Source: Alphaproteobacteria bacterium (GTDB lineage Bacteria > Pseudomonadota > Alphaproteobacteria > Ferrovibrionales > Ferrovibrionaceae). From it: a DNA stretch of 64,000 nucleotides. Both the position numbers and the translations under genes were made by a program. Positions 25,687 to 32,903 of the stretch are shown in pieces; position 1 is the stretch's first letter; the number at the start of each line of letters is the position of its first letter. Location of the stretch: assembly GCA_017307375.1 (NCBI GenBank), contig JAFKFH010000003.1:434001-498000 (forward strand), written 5' to 3'. Under the pieces are notes generated by a model. The model saw only the letters and a list, made by a program, of their open reading frames with translations. It was not told where the DNA came from and did not search any database.

Positions 25687-26381
25687 GGCGTTTCCTCCGG
25701 TTGCGTCCCCGGTATCCCGAGGATCCTTCTGATGACGGACTGGTTGAGCTCGACGATGCGCCACGCCTCGATCGAGGCGGTCTCGGCGTCGCGGGTGTGG
25801 ATGGCATCGTTCATCCGCGCGCTCATCTCCAGCAGGGCGCGGCGATGGGCCGGGATCGAATGCATAAGGATCGCGTAGTAGCGATAGGCCTGCCGGTTCA
25901 TGCGGCCCATCGTCGCCTTCAGCCGGGCATTGCCCGAATGGGCCAGGGCATAGGCCGAGGCGGCCTGGATCGCGCGGGCGAACTCGCGCGGGTCGACATC
26001 GGGTTCGCCGGCGGCGATCCGCCGGATCTCCTGCCCCAGGGCGATGTAGCCGTCCATCTCGGCCGCGGTCGCCCGCCGCACGAACAGGCGGATGGCCAGC
26101 GCGTAGAGCGACCCGCGCACCTCGAACATGTCGATGATCTCGTCGGGCTGCAGCTGGATCACCGAAGCGCCGAGGCGCGGGCGGATCACCGCCAGTTCCT
26201 CGCGCGCCAGGATCTGCAGCGCCTCGCGCACCGGCCCGCGGCTGACGCCGAAGCGGCGGGCGATGACCTCCTCGGACAGCCGCTCGCCCGGTTTCCACAG
26301 GCCTTGCTCGATCTCGTCGCCGATCTGGGTGGCGATATGACGGGCAAGCGACAGCGGCAGATCGGCGGCAGCGAGCGACAT
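25653..26381 (-). CDS. GntR family transcriptional regulator (FCD/FadR subfamily)
   Basis: This regulator has 242 residues. The winged helix (about 15-75) has LWKPGERLSEEVIARRFGVSRGPVREALQIL. A helical FCD ligand domain follows, with DMFEVRGSLYALAIRLFVRRAT and the metal-site type His in NDAIHTRD. FCD regulators commonly bind organic acids, which fits the CoA-transferase at the end of the operon. The 3' end overlaps the binding protein gene by 34 bp. It is the first gene of the operon and probably controls it. Confidence 0.9.
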   Translation of the reverse strand: MSLAAADLPLSLARHIATQIGDEIEQGLWKPGERLSEEVIARRFGVSRGPVREALQILAREELAVIRPRLGASVIQLQPDEIIDMFEVRGSLYALAIRLFVRRATAAEMDGYIALGQEIRRIAAGEPDVDPREFARAIQAASAYALAHSGNARLKATMGRMNRQAYRYYAILMHSIPAHRRALLEMSARMNDAIHTRDAETASIEAWRIVELNQSVIRRILGIPGTQPEETPCSPAGPHLPD

Positions 26382-26552
26382 GGGCGCAGGTTAGGGCGCG
26401 CGAATGTCTACTGTCAACAAATAAAGCAATAAAATTTCAATATTGGACTCTTTTCCGGGTCTAGTGCTGCGGCCGCTTGCCGTATCGGGTTTTTGGTCTA
26501 GCGTTTAGTCGTCAGAGTGAGATCCAACACAAACATGAGGGGCGTCAGACCG

Positions 26553-28217
26553 ATGGATCCCAGCAAGCTCGTCCCCTTCACCGGGTACTACCAGATGGAT
26601 GTGGCGCCAGGCGCCTTCCTGTCGATCGACACCACCGTGGCCGTAGCGACCCAGCCGCCGGCCGACAGCATCGACGTCACCATCAGCCTGTCGATGGATG
26701 GGGCGACGGCGACGACCTTCACCGCGGCCGACGGCATCGCCTTCGACGGCGCGACCCTGACCATTCCCAACCTCGTGAATCTCGTGTTCACCCGCGACTA
26801 TCAGGCGGGCCGGCTGGTCTCGTTCGCCGGGCAGGTCGGGGGATCGACGGTGACCGGCAGCACCTACTACAACGCCGTGCCGCTGGCCGCCTTCGTCGGA
26901 AACTACTTCGACGTGGTCACCGGAAAGCCGGTCCTCGCCATCGCCGGTCCGGACGATATCCGGTTCGATTTCGCGATCTTCGCCGGCGGGGGTGCGCTGC
27001 AGCCGGTCGCTGGTTACCGCTACAATCCCGGCATGTTCGTGCTGAGTTTCAGCGGGGCGGACGGCTCCGCCTTCACGGTGATGCTGGGCACGGCCGGCGC
27101 GGGCGGGCTTGCCGCCAGCATCATGACCGACACGGCGCAGCGCTACGCGCTGTCGATCCTGTCGGCATCGCCGACCCTGCCTGCGATCGTCCTGCCCGCC
27201 GACCAGTACGGCCATGCCGGGGCGCCGACCGAATGGTGGTGGCATGTCGGCACGCTGCAGACGGCGACGGGACGGAAGTTCGGTTTCGAGGTCAATGCCT
27301 GCGGCGTGCTCGATGCGATGGTCTTCACCGAGATCGCCATCGCCGACGTCGAGAACCAGGTCCACTACCAGATCGTCAACGACCAGATCGGCTATGCGCC
27401 CGCCTGGGCCGAGACCGATCCGACCAAGCCCTGGTTCGTTGCGATCCCCGGTCCCGCGACGGATCCGACCAACGGTGCGGTGACGATGACGGCGATCGGT
27501 GGCAACCCGCTGAACATGGCGGTGCAGGCGCAGTTCACCGATGCCGCGACCGGCATCGCCTGCCGGATCGACCTGCAACTGTTCCAGCAGGGGCCGCCGC
27601 TGCTGGTCTGGGGTACCGGCGTGCAGGTGCTGAAGCCCGGCACCGATCCGATCAAGGATAACAATTTCTATTATTCGCTGACCAACCTCGCCGCCTCCGG
27701 CTCGATCACCATCGGCACCGAGACGTTTCCCGTCACCGGCCTGACCTGGATGGATCACGAATACGGTGCCTTCCCCGATCCCGGGCCGGGCAAGAAGAAC
27801 GTCTGGACCCTCCAGGACATCCAGCTCGCCAACGGCCTGCATCTGTCGAACTACACGGCCTTCGGACAGCAGCCGCAGGCCGGGGTGGCGATGCCGTCGA
27901 ATGCGACGCTGCTGCTGCCGGACGGCCAGAGCGTCTTCGTGCCGACGACGACGACGCCGTCGGATCCGATGACCATCGGCGACACCACCTATTTCGCCAC
28001 CTACACGGTGCGGATGCAGTCTGCCGGCAACGCCTATGTCGAATTCGTCGTCAGGAATATATGCCCCAACCAGGTCTTCGTCGATCCGCTGAAGATCAAC
28101 TCGGGCTACGAGGGTGTCGCCGACTGCGACATGATCGCCGTCTATCAGCTGAACGCCCGCCACAAGATCGAGCTCGAGGTGTCGTCCGGGCCGGCCTGGA
28201 TCGAACAGAGTCTGTGA
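26553..28217 (+). CDS. lipocalin-like (AttH/CrtC-type) protein with a duplicated N-terminal region
   Basis: This protein has 554 residues and no signal peptide. The C-terminal part (about 195-554) shows AttH/CrtC-type lipocalin features: APTEWWWHVGTLQTATGRKFGFEV, YYSLTNLAASGSI, and GLTWMDHEYGAFPDP. The N-terminal 190 residues seem to hold two related beta-rich units, one opening LVPFTGYYQMD (about 5) and one opening LAAFVGNYFDV (about 110). I do not recognise that part. ATG 26553 is preceded by GAGGGG; ATG 26535 and GTG 26517 are alternatives. AttH-like proteins include hydratases and secreted proteins, so no reaction can be assigned. Confidence 0.75.
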   Translation: MDPSKLVPFTGYYQMDVAPGAFLSIDTTVAVATQPPADSIDVTISLSMDGATATTFTAADGIAFDGATLTIPNLVNLVFTRDYQAGRLVSFAGQVGGSTVTGSTYYNAVPLAAFVGNYFDVVTGKPVLAIAGPDDIRFDFAIFAGGGALQPVAGYRYNPGMFVLSFSGADGSAFTVMLGTAGAGGLAASIMTDTAQRYALSILSASPTLPAIVLPADQYGHAGAPTEWWWHVGTLQTATGRKFGFEVNACGVLDAMVFTEIAIADVENQVHYQIVNDQIGYAPAWAETDPTKPWFVAIPGPATDPTNGAVTMTAIGGNPLNMAVQAQFTDAATGIACRIDLQLFQQGPPLLVWGTGVQVLKPGTDPIKDNNFYYSLTNLAASGSITIGTETFPVTGLTWMDHEYGAFPDPGPGKKNVWTLQDIQLANGLHLSNYTAFGQQPQAGVAMPSNATLLLPDGQSVFVPTTTTPSDPMTIGDTTYFATYTVRMQSAGNAYVEFVVRNICPNQVFVDPLKINSGYEGVADCDMIAVYQLNARHKIELEVSSGPAWIEQSL

Positions 28218-28223
28218 GGCCAC

Positions 28224-28251
28224 AAAAAAGCGGGCGCCCGTGGGCGCCCGC
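28224..28251 (-). terminator. Rho-independent terminator of the LivK-like gene
   Basis: A 10-bp stem (GCGGGCGCCC / GGGCGCCCGC) with a 2-nt loop, 28230-28251, is flanked on its left by six A. Read on the minus strand this is a GC hairpin followed by TTTTTT, placed 28 bp after the stop of the minus-strand gene ending at 28279. The plus-strand gene ending at 28217 has no T-run here. Confidence 0.85.
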
Positions 28252-28278
28252 TGGCGGCGGATATCGTGCCGGATCGGA

Positions 28279-29439
28279 TCAGCGCGGATCCTTGACCGCG
28301 GCGATCTGGTCGAATTCGACGTTGTAGAGCTTGCCGTCGACCTTCTCGACCTTGCGGATGTAGATGGTCTGGGTGATGTCGCGGGTCTCGGGTTCGATCG
28401 TCACCGGGCCGCGCGGGCTGGTCCAGGCCATGCCCTTGGCCGCGCCGATGAAGCTGTCGGCGTCGGCCTTGCCGCCGGTCTTGGCCAGCACGTCGAAGAT
28501 CAGCTTCATGCCGTCATAGCCGCCGACCGACATGAAGTTCGGACGCATGCCGCCATTGGCCTTCTCGAAGGCGGCGACATAGGTCTTGTTCTCCGGCGAC
28601 GGATGGGCGGCCGAATAGAAATGCGCGGTGATGGTGCCGATCGCGGCATCGCCCATCGCCGGCAGGATGTCGTCGTCGGTGACGTCGCCGGTGGCGATCA
28701 GCTTGATCGTCTTGCCCAGGCCGCGATCGCCGAATTCCTTCATGAACGAGGCGCCCTCGCCGGACGGCAGGAAGGCGAAGATCGCATCGGGCGCCGAATC
28801 CTTGGCTTTCTGCAGGAACGGGCCGTAATCGGGATTCTTGAGCGGGATGCGCACCGCCTCGACCACCGTGCCGCCCGATTCGGTGAACGCCTTCTTGAAG
28901 GTCCCCTCGGCCTCGATGCCCGGCGAATAGTCGGTGACGACCGAGAATACCTTCTTGATGTTGTTCTTCGCCGCCCATTGCGCGATCGCCCAGGCCGACT
29001 GGGCCAGGGTGCCGGAGGTGCGGGTGGCGGTCGGCGACTTCGCGGTGATGATCGACGAGGCGGCGGCCATCACCACCATCGGCTTCTTCGCCTGCTCGGC
29101 CAGCGGCGCGGTGGCGAGCGCCAGCGGCGTCAGCCCGAAGCCGGCCAGGATGTCGACGTTGTCCTTGACGATCAGTTCCTGCGCCAGGCGCTTGGTGGTG
29201 TCCGGGGCGACCCCGGTATCGTCCTTCAGGATCACCTCGACCTCGCGGCCGGCAACCTTGTTGCCGTTCTGCGCCAGATAGAGCTTCACCGCGGCGTCGA
29301 CCTGCTTGCCGGTCGAGGCGAACGGCCCCGACATCGGCAGGATCAGCCCGACCTTGATCGGATCGGCGGCAAGGGCCGTGCCCGCCGCCAAAACCATGCT
29401 GAGCGCGGCACCCGCCGCGAGGCGTGACAACCAGGTCAT
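28279..29439 (-). CDS. branched-chain amino acid-type ABC substrate-binding protein, orphan
   Basis: This periplasmic protein has 386 residues with a Sec signal peptide cleaved after AAGTALA. The mature part is a LivK/Peripla_BP_6 fold: DPIKVGLILPMSGPFASTGKQ, VEVILKDDTGVAPDTTKRLAQELI, and NIKKVFSVVTDYSPGIEA. No permease or ATPase is adjacent. It lies 43 bp downstream of vanA on the same strand and is probably co-transcribed, so vanillate or a related aromatic acid is a likely ligand. It would need permeases encoded elsewhere, such as those at 106-3467. Confidence 0.9.
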   Translation of the reverse strand: MTWLSRLAAGAALSMVLAAGTALAADPIKVGLILPMSGPFASTGKQVDAAVKLYLAQNGNKVAGREVEVILKDDTGVAPDTTKRLAQELIVKDNVDILAGFGLTPLALATAPLAEQAKKPMVVMAAASSIITAKSPTATRTSGTLAQSAWAIAQWAAKNNIKKVFSVVTDYSPGIEAEGTFKKAFTESGGTVVEAVRIPLKNPDYGPFLQKAKDSAPDAIFAFLPSGEGASFMKEFGDRGLGKTIKLIATGDVTDDDILPAMGDAAIGTITAHFYSAAHPSPENKTYVAAFEKANGGMRPNFMSVGGYDGMKLIFDVLAKTGGKADADSFIGAAKGMAWTSPRGPVTIEPETRDITQTIYIRKVEKVDGKLYNVEFDQIAAVKDPR

Positions 29440-29482
29440 CTTGTTTTTCCTCCCACGTGTTCGTCGAATCCGTCCCGGGGCG

Positions 29483-30508
29483 TCAGGCCCCGGCGGCAGA
29501 GCGTTCCTCGATCATCCGCCGCACCCTGAGCGAACCGGCGTCGAGGTTGATGTTGATCATGCGGTAGTCCGGTGATTCCAGCATCGCCTGCTGCTGGGCC
29601 TGAACGATCACCTTGTCCTCGCCGAAGATGCGCGTGATCGACGCCTTCATGTCGGCGGTCAGCGACGCATCGTCGAGACAGAAGCTTCGCGCATTCGCCC
29701 AGAAATACCAGCAGCTTGTGTCGGTGGCGGGCGTGATCGAGTTCAGGATCATCGCATTGATGCCCTTCGACCGGTCGCCTTCCGGCGCGCCGGTGCCGGT
29801 CTCGGCCACGCCGACATCGATGACGACCGAGCAGGGCTTGACGTAGCGCGCGATCTGCCAGCGGTCGCAATGCCCGCCATAGTCGCGGGCCCGCCGCATC
29901 AGCCCGGCCCAGAACGGCGCCGGCTCATGGTCGTGCACCCAGCGCGAGACCGTCACCGTGTCGCCGTCGAACGACGTCTTGATCGGGGCCGAGGGCAGGC
30001 GGTGGTCGCCGATCGAGGTCGGATGGACATAGGTCTCGTGGCTGAGGTCGAGCAGGTTGTCGATCAGCAGGCGATAGTCGCAGGCGACTTCCATCACGTC
30101 GCCGTCGCCGGTCCAGGCCGGATCGTCGTTCCAGTGCAGGTCGGGCACGTCGGACGGATCGGCCAGCGCCGGATCGCCGACCCAGACCCAGACGAAGCGG
30201 TGCCGCTCGACCACCGGATAGCTGGTGACCCGGGCCTGCGGCGAGACCCGCTCCTGGCTCGGCACCTTCACGCACTGGCCGGTGCGGTCATAGGTCAGTC
30301 CGTGATAGCCGCAGACCAGGGTGTCGCCCTCGAGCCGCCCGTGGCTCAGCGGCAGCAGGCGATGGCAGCAGCGATCGGCCAGCGCGACGGCGCTGCCGTC
30401 CTCCAGGCGATAGAACACCATCGGCAGATTGCAGATTCGGCGGGCCAGCAGGCTGCGCCCGACCTCGCGGCCCCAAGCGGCCACGTACCATGCGTTTTGC
30501 ATGAACAT
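29483..30508 (-). CDS. vanA: Rieske aromatic oxygenase, vanillate O-demethylase oxygenase subunit type
   Basis: This protein has 341 residues. It opens MFMQNAWYVAAWGREV, as in VanA. The Rieske [2Fe-2S] motif CCHRLLPLSHGRL...CGYHGLTY (CxH and CxxH) is near residues 46-66. The mononuclear iron site is in NLLDLSHETYVHPTSIGD (two His) plus a later Asp. It demethylates vanillate to protocatechuate with a reductase partner. vanB is not adjacent. AGGGAGAG precedes ATG 30508; an in-frame start at 30622 would cover the operator and is rejected. A VanR-type operator lies just upstream, which supports the substrate. Confidence 0.85.
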   Translation of the reverse strand: MFMQNAWYVAAWGREVGRSLLARRICNLPMVFYRLEDGSAVALADRCCHRLLPLSHGRLEGDTLVCGYHGLTYDRTGQCVKVPSQERVSPQARVTSYPVVERHRFVWVWVGDPALADPSDVPDLHWNDDPAWTGDGDVMEVACDYRLLIDNLLDLSHETYVHPTSIGDHRLPSAPIKTSFDGDTVTVSRWVHDHEPAPFWAGLMRRARDYGGHCDRWQIARYVKPCSVVIDVGVAETGTGAPEGDRSKGINAMILNSITPATDTSCWYFWANARSFCLDDASLTADMKASITRIFGEDKVIVQAQQQAMLESPDYRMININLDAGSLRVRRMIEERSAAGA

Positions 30509-30539
30509 GGATCTCTCCCTAACAAGATCGTTTGACATC

Positions 30540-30551
30540 ATTGTATCCAAT
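30540..30551 (-). promoter_or_regulatory. VanR-type operator overlapping the vanA promoter
   Basis: The minus strand reads ATTGGATACAAT, two mismatches from the known VanR operator ATTGGATCCAAT. Its last six bases, TACAAT, form a good -10 (5 of 6) for vanA, 32 bp before the vanA ATG. Binding would block RNA polymerase. Confidence 0.75.
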
Positions 30552-30655
30552 GGCTCGCGTCGAGCAACAGGAATTCGTATAACGAACCGGCGTACGCAGT
30601 TCGCACCCGCAAAATTCGGCATTGTTCATGAGCGATGCTTTCGCGCCACTTCCTC

Positions 30656-30667
30656 ATTGGATACAAT
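30656..30667 (+). promoter_or_regulatory. VanR-type operator overlapping the vanR promoter
   Basis: The plus strand reads ATTGGATACAAT, identical to the vanA operator read on its own strand, 116 bp away. The TACAAT end is a -10 whose start point would fall at about the vanR ATG (30674), giving a leaderless or nearly leaderless message. Confidence 0.75.
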
Positions 30668-30673
30668 AGGAGC

Positions 30674-31399
30674 ATGAAGCCCGATGCCCTCAGCCGCTCG
30701 TCGCAACAGCAGCGCATCCTGCTGAAGCTGCGCGAGATGATCCTCAACGGCGAATTGGCGCCGGGGGCCCGGGTTGCCGAAATTCCGGTTGCCGAACGCC
30801 TCGGCGTGTCGCGCACCCCGGTGCGCTACGCTCTCGGGGTGCTGGCGGGCGAGGGGCTGATCGTCGCGACCGACAACGGCCGCGGCTTCCTGGTTCGCGG
30901 CTTCTCGCTCAAGGACATCATCGACGCCATCGAACTGCGCGGCGTGCTGGAGGGGATGGCCGCCCGGCTGGTGGCCGAGGGCGGCTGGACCGCAAGCCTG
31001 GGCGGAGAACTCGCCCAATGCCTGGAGGAGGGCGAGGCCGTCATCGCCCCCGGCCGGCTGCAAGCCGAATCGGGCGAGCGCTGGGCCGGGATCAACGAAC
31101 GCTTCCACCGGCTGATCGTCCATGCCTGCGGCAGCCAGCCGCTGATCAATGCCGTCATGCTGAACGACAAGCTGCCCTTCGCCTCGGCCAAGGCGTTTCT
31201 GGGCGTCACCCGCGACCCGGCGATCCTGCGGCGGCAATACGAGATCCTGCTGATGGCCCAGCGCCAGCATCAGGCGATCGTCGAGGCGCTCTCCCAGGGC
31301 AAGGGCGCGCGGGCCGAGGGGCTGATGCGCGAGCACGCCCATGCCGCGATCGACAACATCCTGCTGTTCCGCGGCGAGATTCCGGGGCTGGCGCCCTGA
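30674..31399 (+). CDS. vanR: GntR family transcriptional regulator VanR
   Basis: This repressor has 241 residues. The winged helix holds GELAPGARVAEIPVAERLGVSRTPVRYAL (about 20-50), and an FCD-type helical domain follows with ELRGVLEGMAARLVAEGG. The AEIPVAERLGVSRTPVRYAL wording, the divergent vanA gene and the two VanR operators identify it as VanR, which releases DNA on vanillate. ATG 30674 is chosen because the upstream ATG 30635 would put the operator inside the gene. AGGAG stands only 1 nt before it, too close for normal use. Confidence 0.85.
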   Translation: MKPDALSRSSQQQRILLKLREMILNGELAPGARVAEIPVAERLGVSRTPVRYALGVLAGEGLIVATDNGRGFLVRGFSLKDIIDAIELRGVLEGMAARLVAEGGWTASLGGELAQCLEEGEAVIAPGRLQAESGERWAGINERFHRLIVHACGSQPLINAVMLNDKLPFASAKAFLGVTRDPAILRRQYEILLMAQRQHQAIVEALSQGKGARAEGLMREHAHAAIDNILLFRGEIPGLAP

Positions 31400-31414
31400 G
31401 GCTTGTCTCCCGCG

Positions 31415-31448
31415 CGGTTGCCACGTAAGAACGATTGTGCGGCAACCG
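31415..31448. promoter_or_regulatory. inverted repeat upstream of the IclR-type gene, candidate operator
   Basis: CGGTTGCC (31415-31422) and GGCAACCG (31441-31448) are perfect 8-bp inverted arms 18 bp apart. The second ends 13 bp before the start codon of the regulator gene at 31462. Autoregulation is the likely use. No T-run follows, so it is not a terminator for vanR. Confidence 0.5.
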
Positions 31449-31461
31449 AACAGAGGCAGGC

Positions 31462-32247
31462 ATGACCGACGACGGTCCCGAAGGGGGGCAGGACTCCAAG
31501 GAGTTCGTCAATTCGCTGGCGCGCGGCCTGTCGGTCCTGCAGAGCTTCGGGCGCGATGCCCGGCGGATGACGCTGTCGGAAGTGGCCGAGCGGACGAGCC
31601 TGAACCGTGCCGCCGCCCGTCGCTCGCTGCTCACCCTCGTCGAACTCGGGTTCGTCGCCACCGACGGCAAGTATTTCGAGCTGACGCCGCGGGTCCTGAC
31701 GCTCGGCTTCGCCTATCTATCCTCGCTCGAATTCTGGGAAGCAGCCCGCCCGGTGCTCGACGCGGTCTCGCGCGACCTGGAGGAGAGCTGCTCGGCGGCG
31801 GTGCTCGACGGTGCCGAGATCGTCTATGTCGCGCGCGCCGCGGCCCGCCACCGCCTGCTGTCGATCGCGCTGACGATCGGCACGCGGCTGCCGGCCCATG
31901 CGACGTCGATGGGCCAGATCCTGCTGGCCGGGCTCGACCACAAGGCGCTGGACCGCTATTTCGCCGCCGCCGACCTGCGCCGTTTCACCCCGACCACCCT
32001 GACCGCCCGCGCCGAGATCGAGGCGCGGCTGGCGGCCGTGCGGGCGGCGGGCCATGTCACGGTCGACCAGGAATTCGAAATCGGCCTGCGCTCGATCGCC
32101 GTGCCGATCCGCCAGCGCGACGGCACGGTGGCCGCGGCGCTCAACGTCTCGACCCATGCCGCGCGCTGCGATCTCGGCCAGATGGAAGAACGCTTCCTGC
32201 CCCGGCTGCGTCAGGCGGCCGAGGAACTGTCGCGCATCCTCGCCTGA
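31462..32247 (+). CDS. pcaR: IclR family transcriptional regulator, PcaR/PobR type
   Basis: This regulator has 261 residues. The IclR helix-turn-helix is EFVNSLARGLSVLQSFGRDARRMTLSEVAERTSLNRAAARRSL, and an effector domain follows (ATSMGQILLAGLD, DQEFEIGLRSIAVPI). EFVNSLARGLSVLQSF with NRAAARR is typical of the PcaR/PcaU/PobR group that activates beta-ketoadipate pathway genes. AGAGGCAGG precedes ATG 31462. Its position beside vanAR and 26 kb from pcaBDC fits, but the target is inferred. The 3' end overlaps the convergent DUF2161 gene by 37 bp. Confidence 0.8.
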   Translation: MTDDGPEGGQDSKEFVNSLARGLSVLQSFGRDARRMTLSEVAERTSLNRAAARRSLLTLVELGFVATDGKYFELTPRVLTLGFAYLSSLEFWEAARPVLDAVSRDLEESCSAAVLDGAEIVYVARAAARHRLLSIALTIGTRLPAHATSMGQILLAGLDHKALDRYFAAADLRRFTPTTLTARAEIEARLAAVRAAGHVTVDQEFEIGLRSIAVPIRQRDGTVAAALNVSTHAARCDLGQMEERFLPRLRQAAEELSRILA

Positions 32248-32903
32248 TCGGGCGGCGGCTGCCAGTGGGCCAGCGCCAGCCGGCCGGTCTCGGTCAGGCC
32301 ATAGACCCCGCGGCTGACCCGTTCGAACCAGCCATAGACATTGTGCTGCAGGATCCCGGCGGCGTCGGCCGCCAGCGGCTTGAGGTCGCGCGGCCGGCCC
32401 GGCGCTGACGCCAGCGCCGCGGCGCAGGCCAGGGCTCGCTGGCGATAGGCGGTCATCACCGGGCTGCGGGTCGATCCGCCGGCGGTCGGGTCGCCCAGGC
32501 GCCGACGATGCTCGGTCATCAGCCGCGAGCGGCGCTTCAGGTTGGCGCGCGGCTGCCATTGCGCCGGCTCGGCCAGCGCCGCGACGCTGCCGCCGGGCGA
32601 CACCACCAGCAGCCCCAGCCCCAGCCGGCGGCAGAGCTTGATCACCCGGGGATCGCGCTCACGGCCGCGTCCGTTGGCCGAGGCCGGCACGGCGACCCAG
32701 ATTTCATCGCAGGCCGGCATGCGGTCGACCGCCTGCAGCACCAGTTCGAGATTGAAGCCGAGCTTGAGCTCGGCGATGACCAGCAGCGGCGGTTCGCCCT
32801 CGCGCAGCGCGACGATGTCGCAATTCCCGATCTCGCCCTTGACGTTGTAGCCGAGCCCTTCCAGGAACCGCTTGACCGGCGCATAGAGCGCGGTTTCCGT
32901 CAA
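32211..32903 (-). CDS. DUF2161 protein, PD-(D/E)XK nuclease-like
   Basis: This protein has 230 residues. The N-terminal half has the restriction-like core: GEIGNCDIVALREG (Asp) followed by LLVIAELKLGFN (ExK) and a helix with QAVD. This is the PD-(D/E)XK pattern. The C-terminal half (about 150-230) resembles a small winged helix: ILQHNVYGWFERVSRGVYGLTETGR. The start is a TTG at 32903 that overlaps the polA stop (TTGA). The coupling to DNA polymerase I suggests a DNA repair role, which is inference. Confidence 0.78.
   Translation of the reverse strand: MTETALYAPVKRFLEGLGYNVKGEIGNCDIVALREGEPPLLVIAELKLGFNLELVLQAVDRMPACDEIWVAVPASANGRGRERDPRVIKLCRRLGLGLLVVSPGGSVAALAEPAQWQPRANLKRRSRLMTEHRRRLGDPTAGGSTRSPVMTAYRQRALACAAALASAPGRPRDLKPLAADAAGILQHNVYGWFERVSRGVYGLTETGRLALAHWQPPPDQARMRDSSSAA

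Noticed and set aside
25690-26298. N-terminal extension of the binding protein frame
   Set aside because: It overlaps the GntR-family gene in another frame; the signal peptide and GGAGGAAA site mark 25686 as the start.
28230-28251. Hairpin as terminator of the plus-strand lipocalin-like gene
   Set aside because: On the plus strand no T-run follows; the A-run on the left makes it a terminator for the minus-strand gene.
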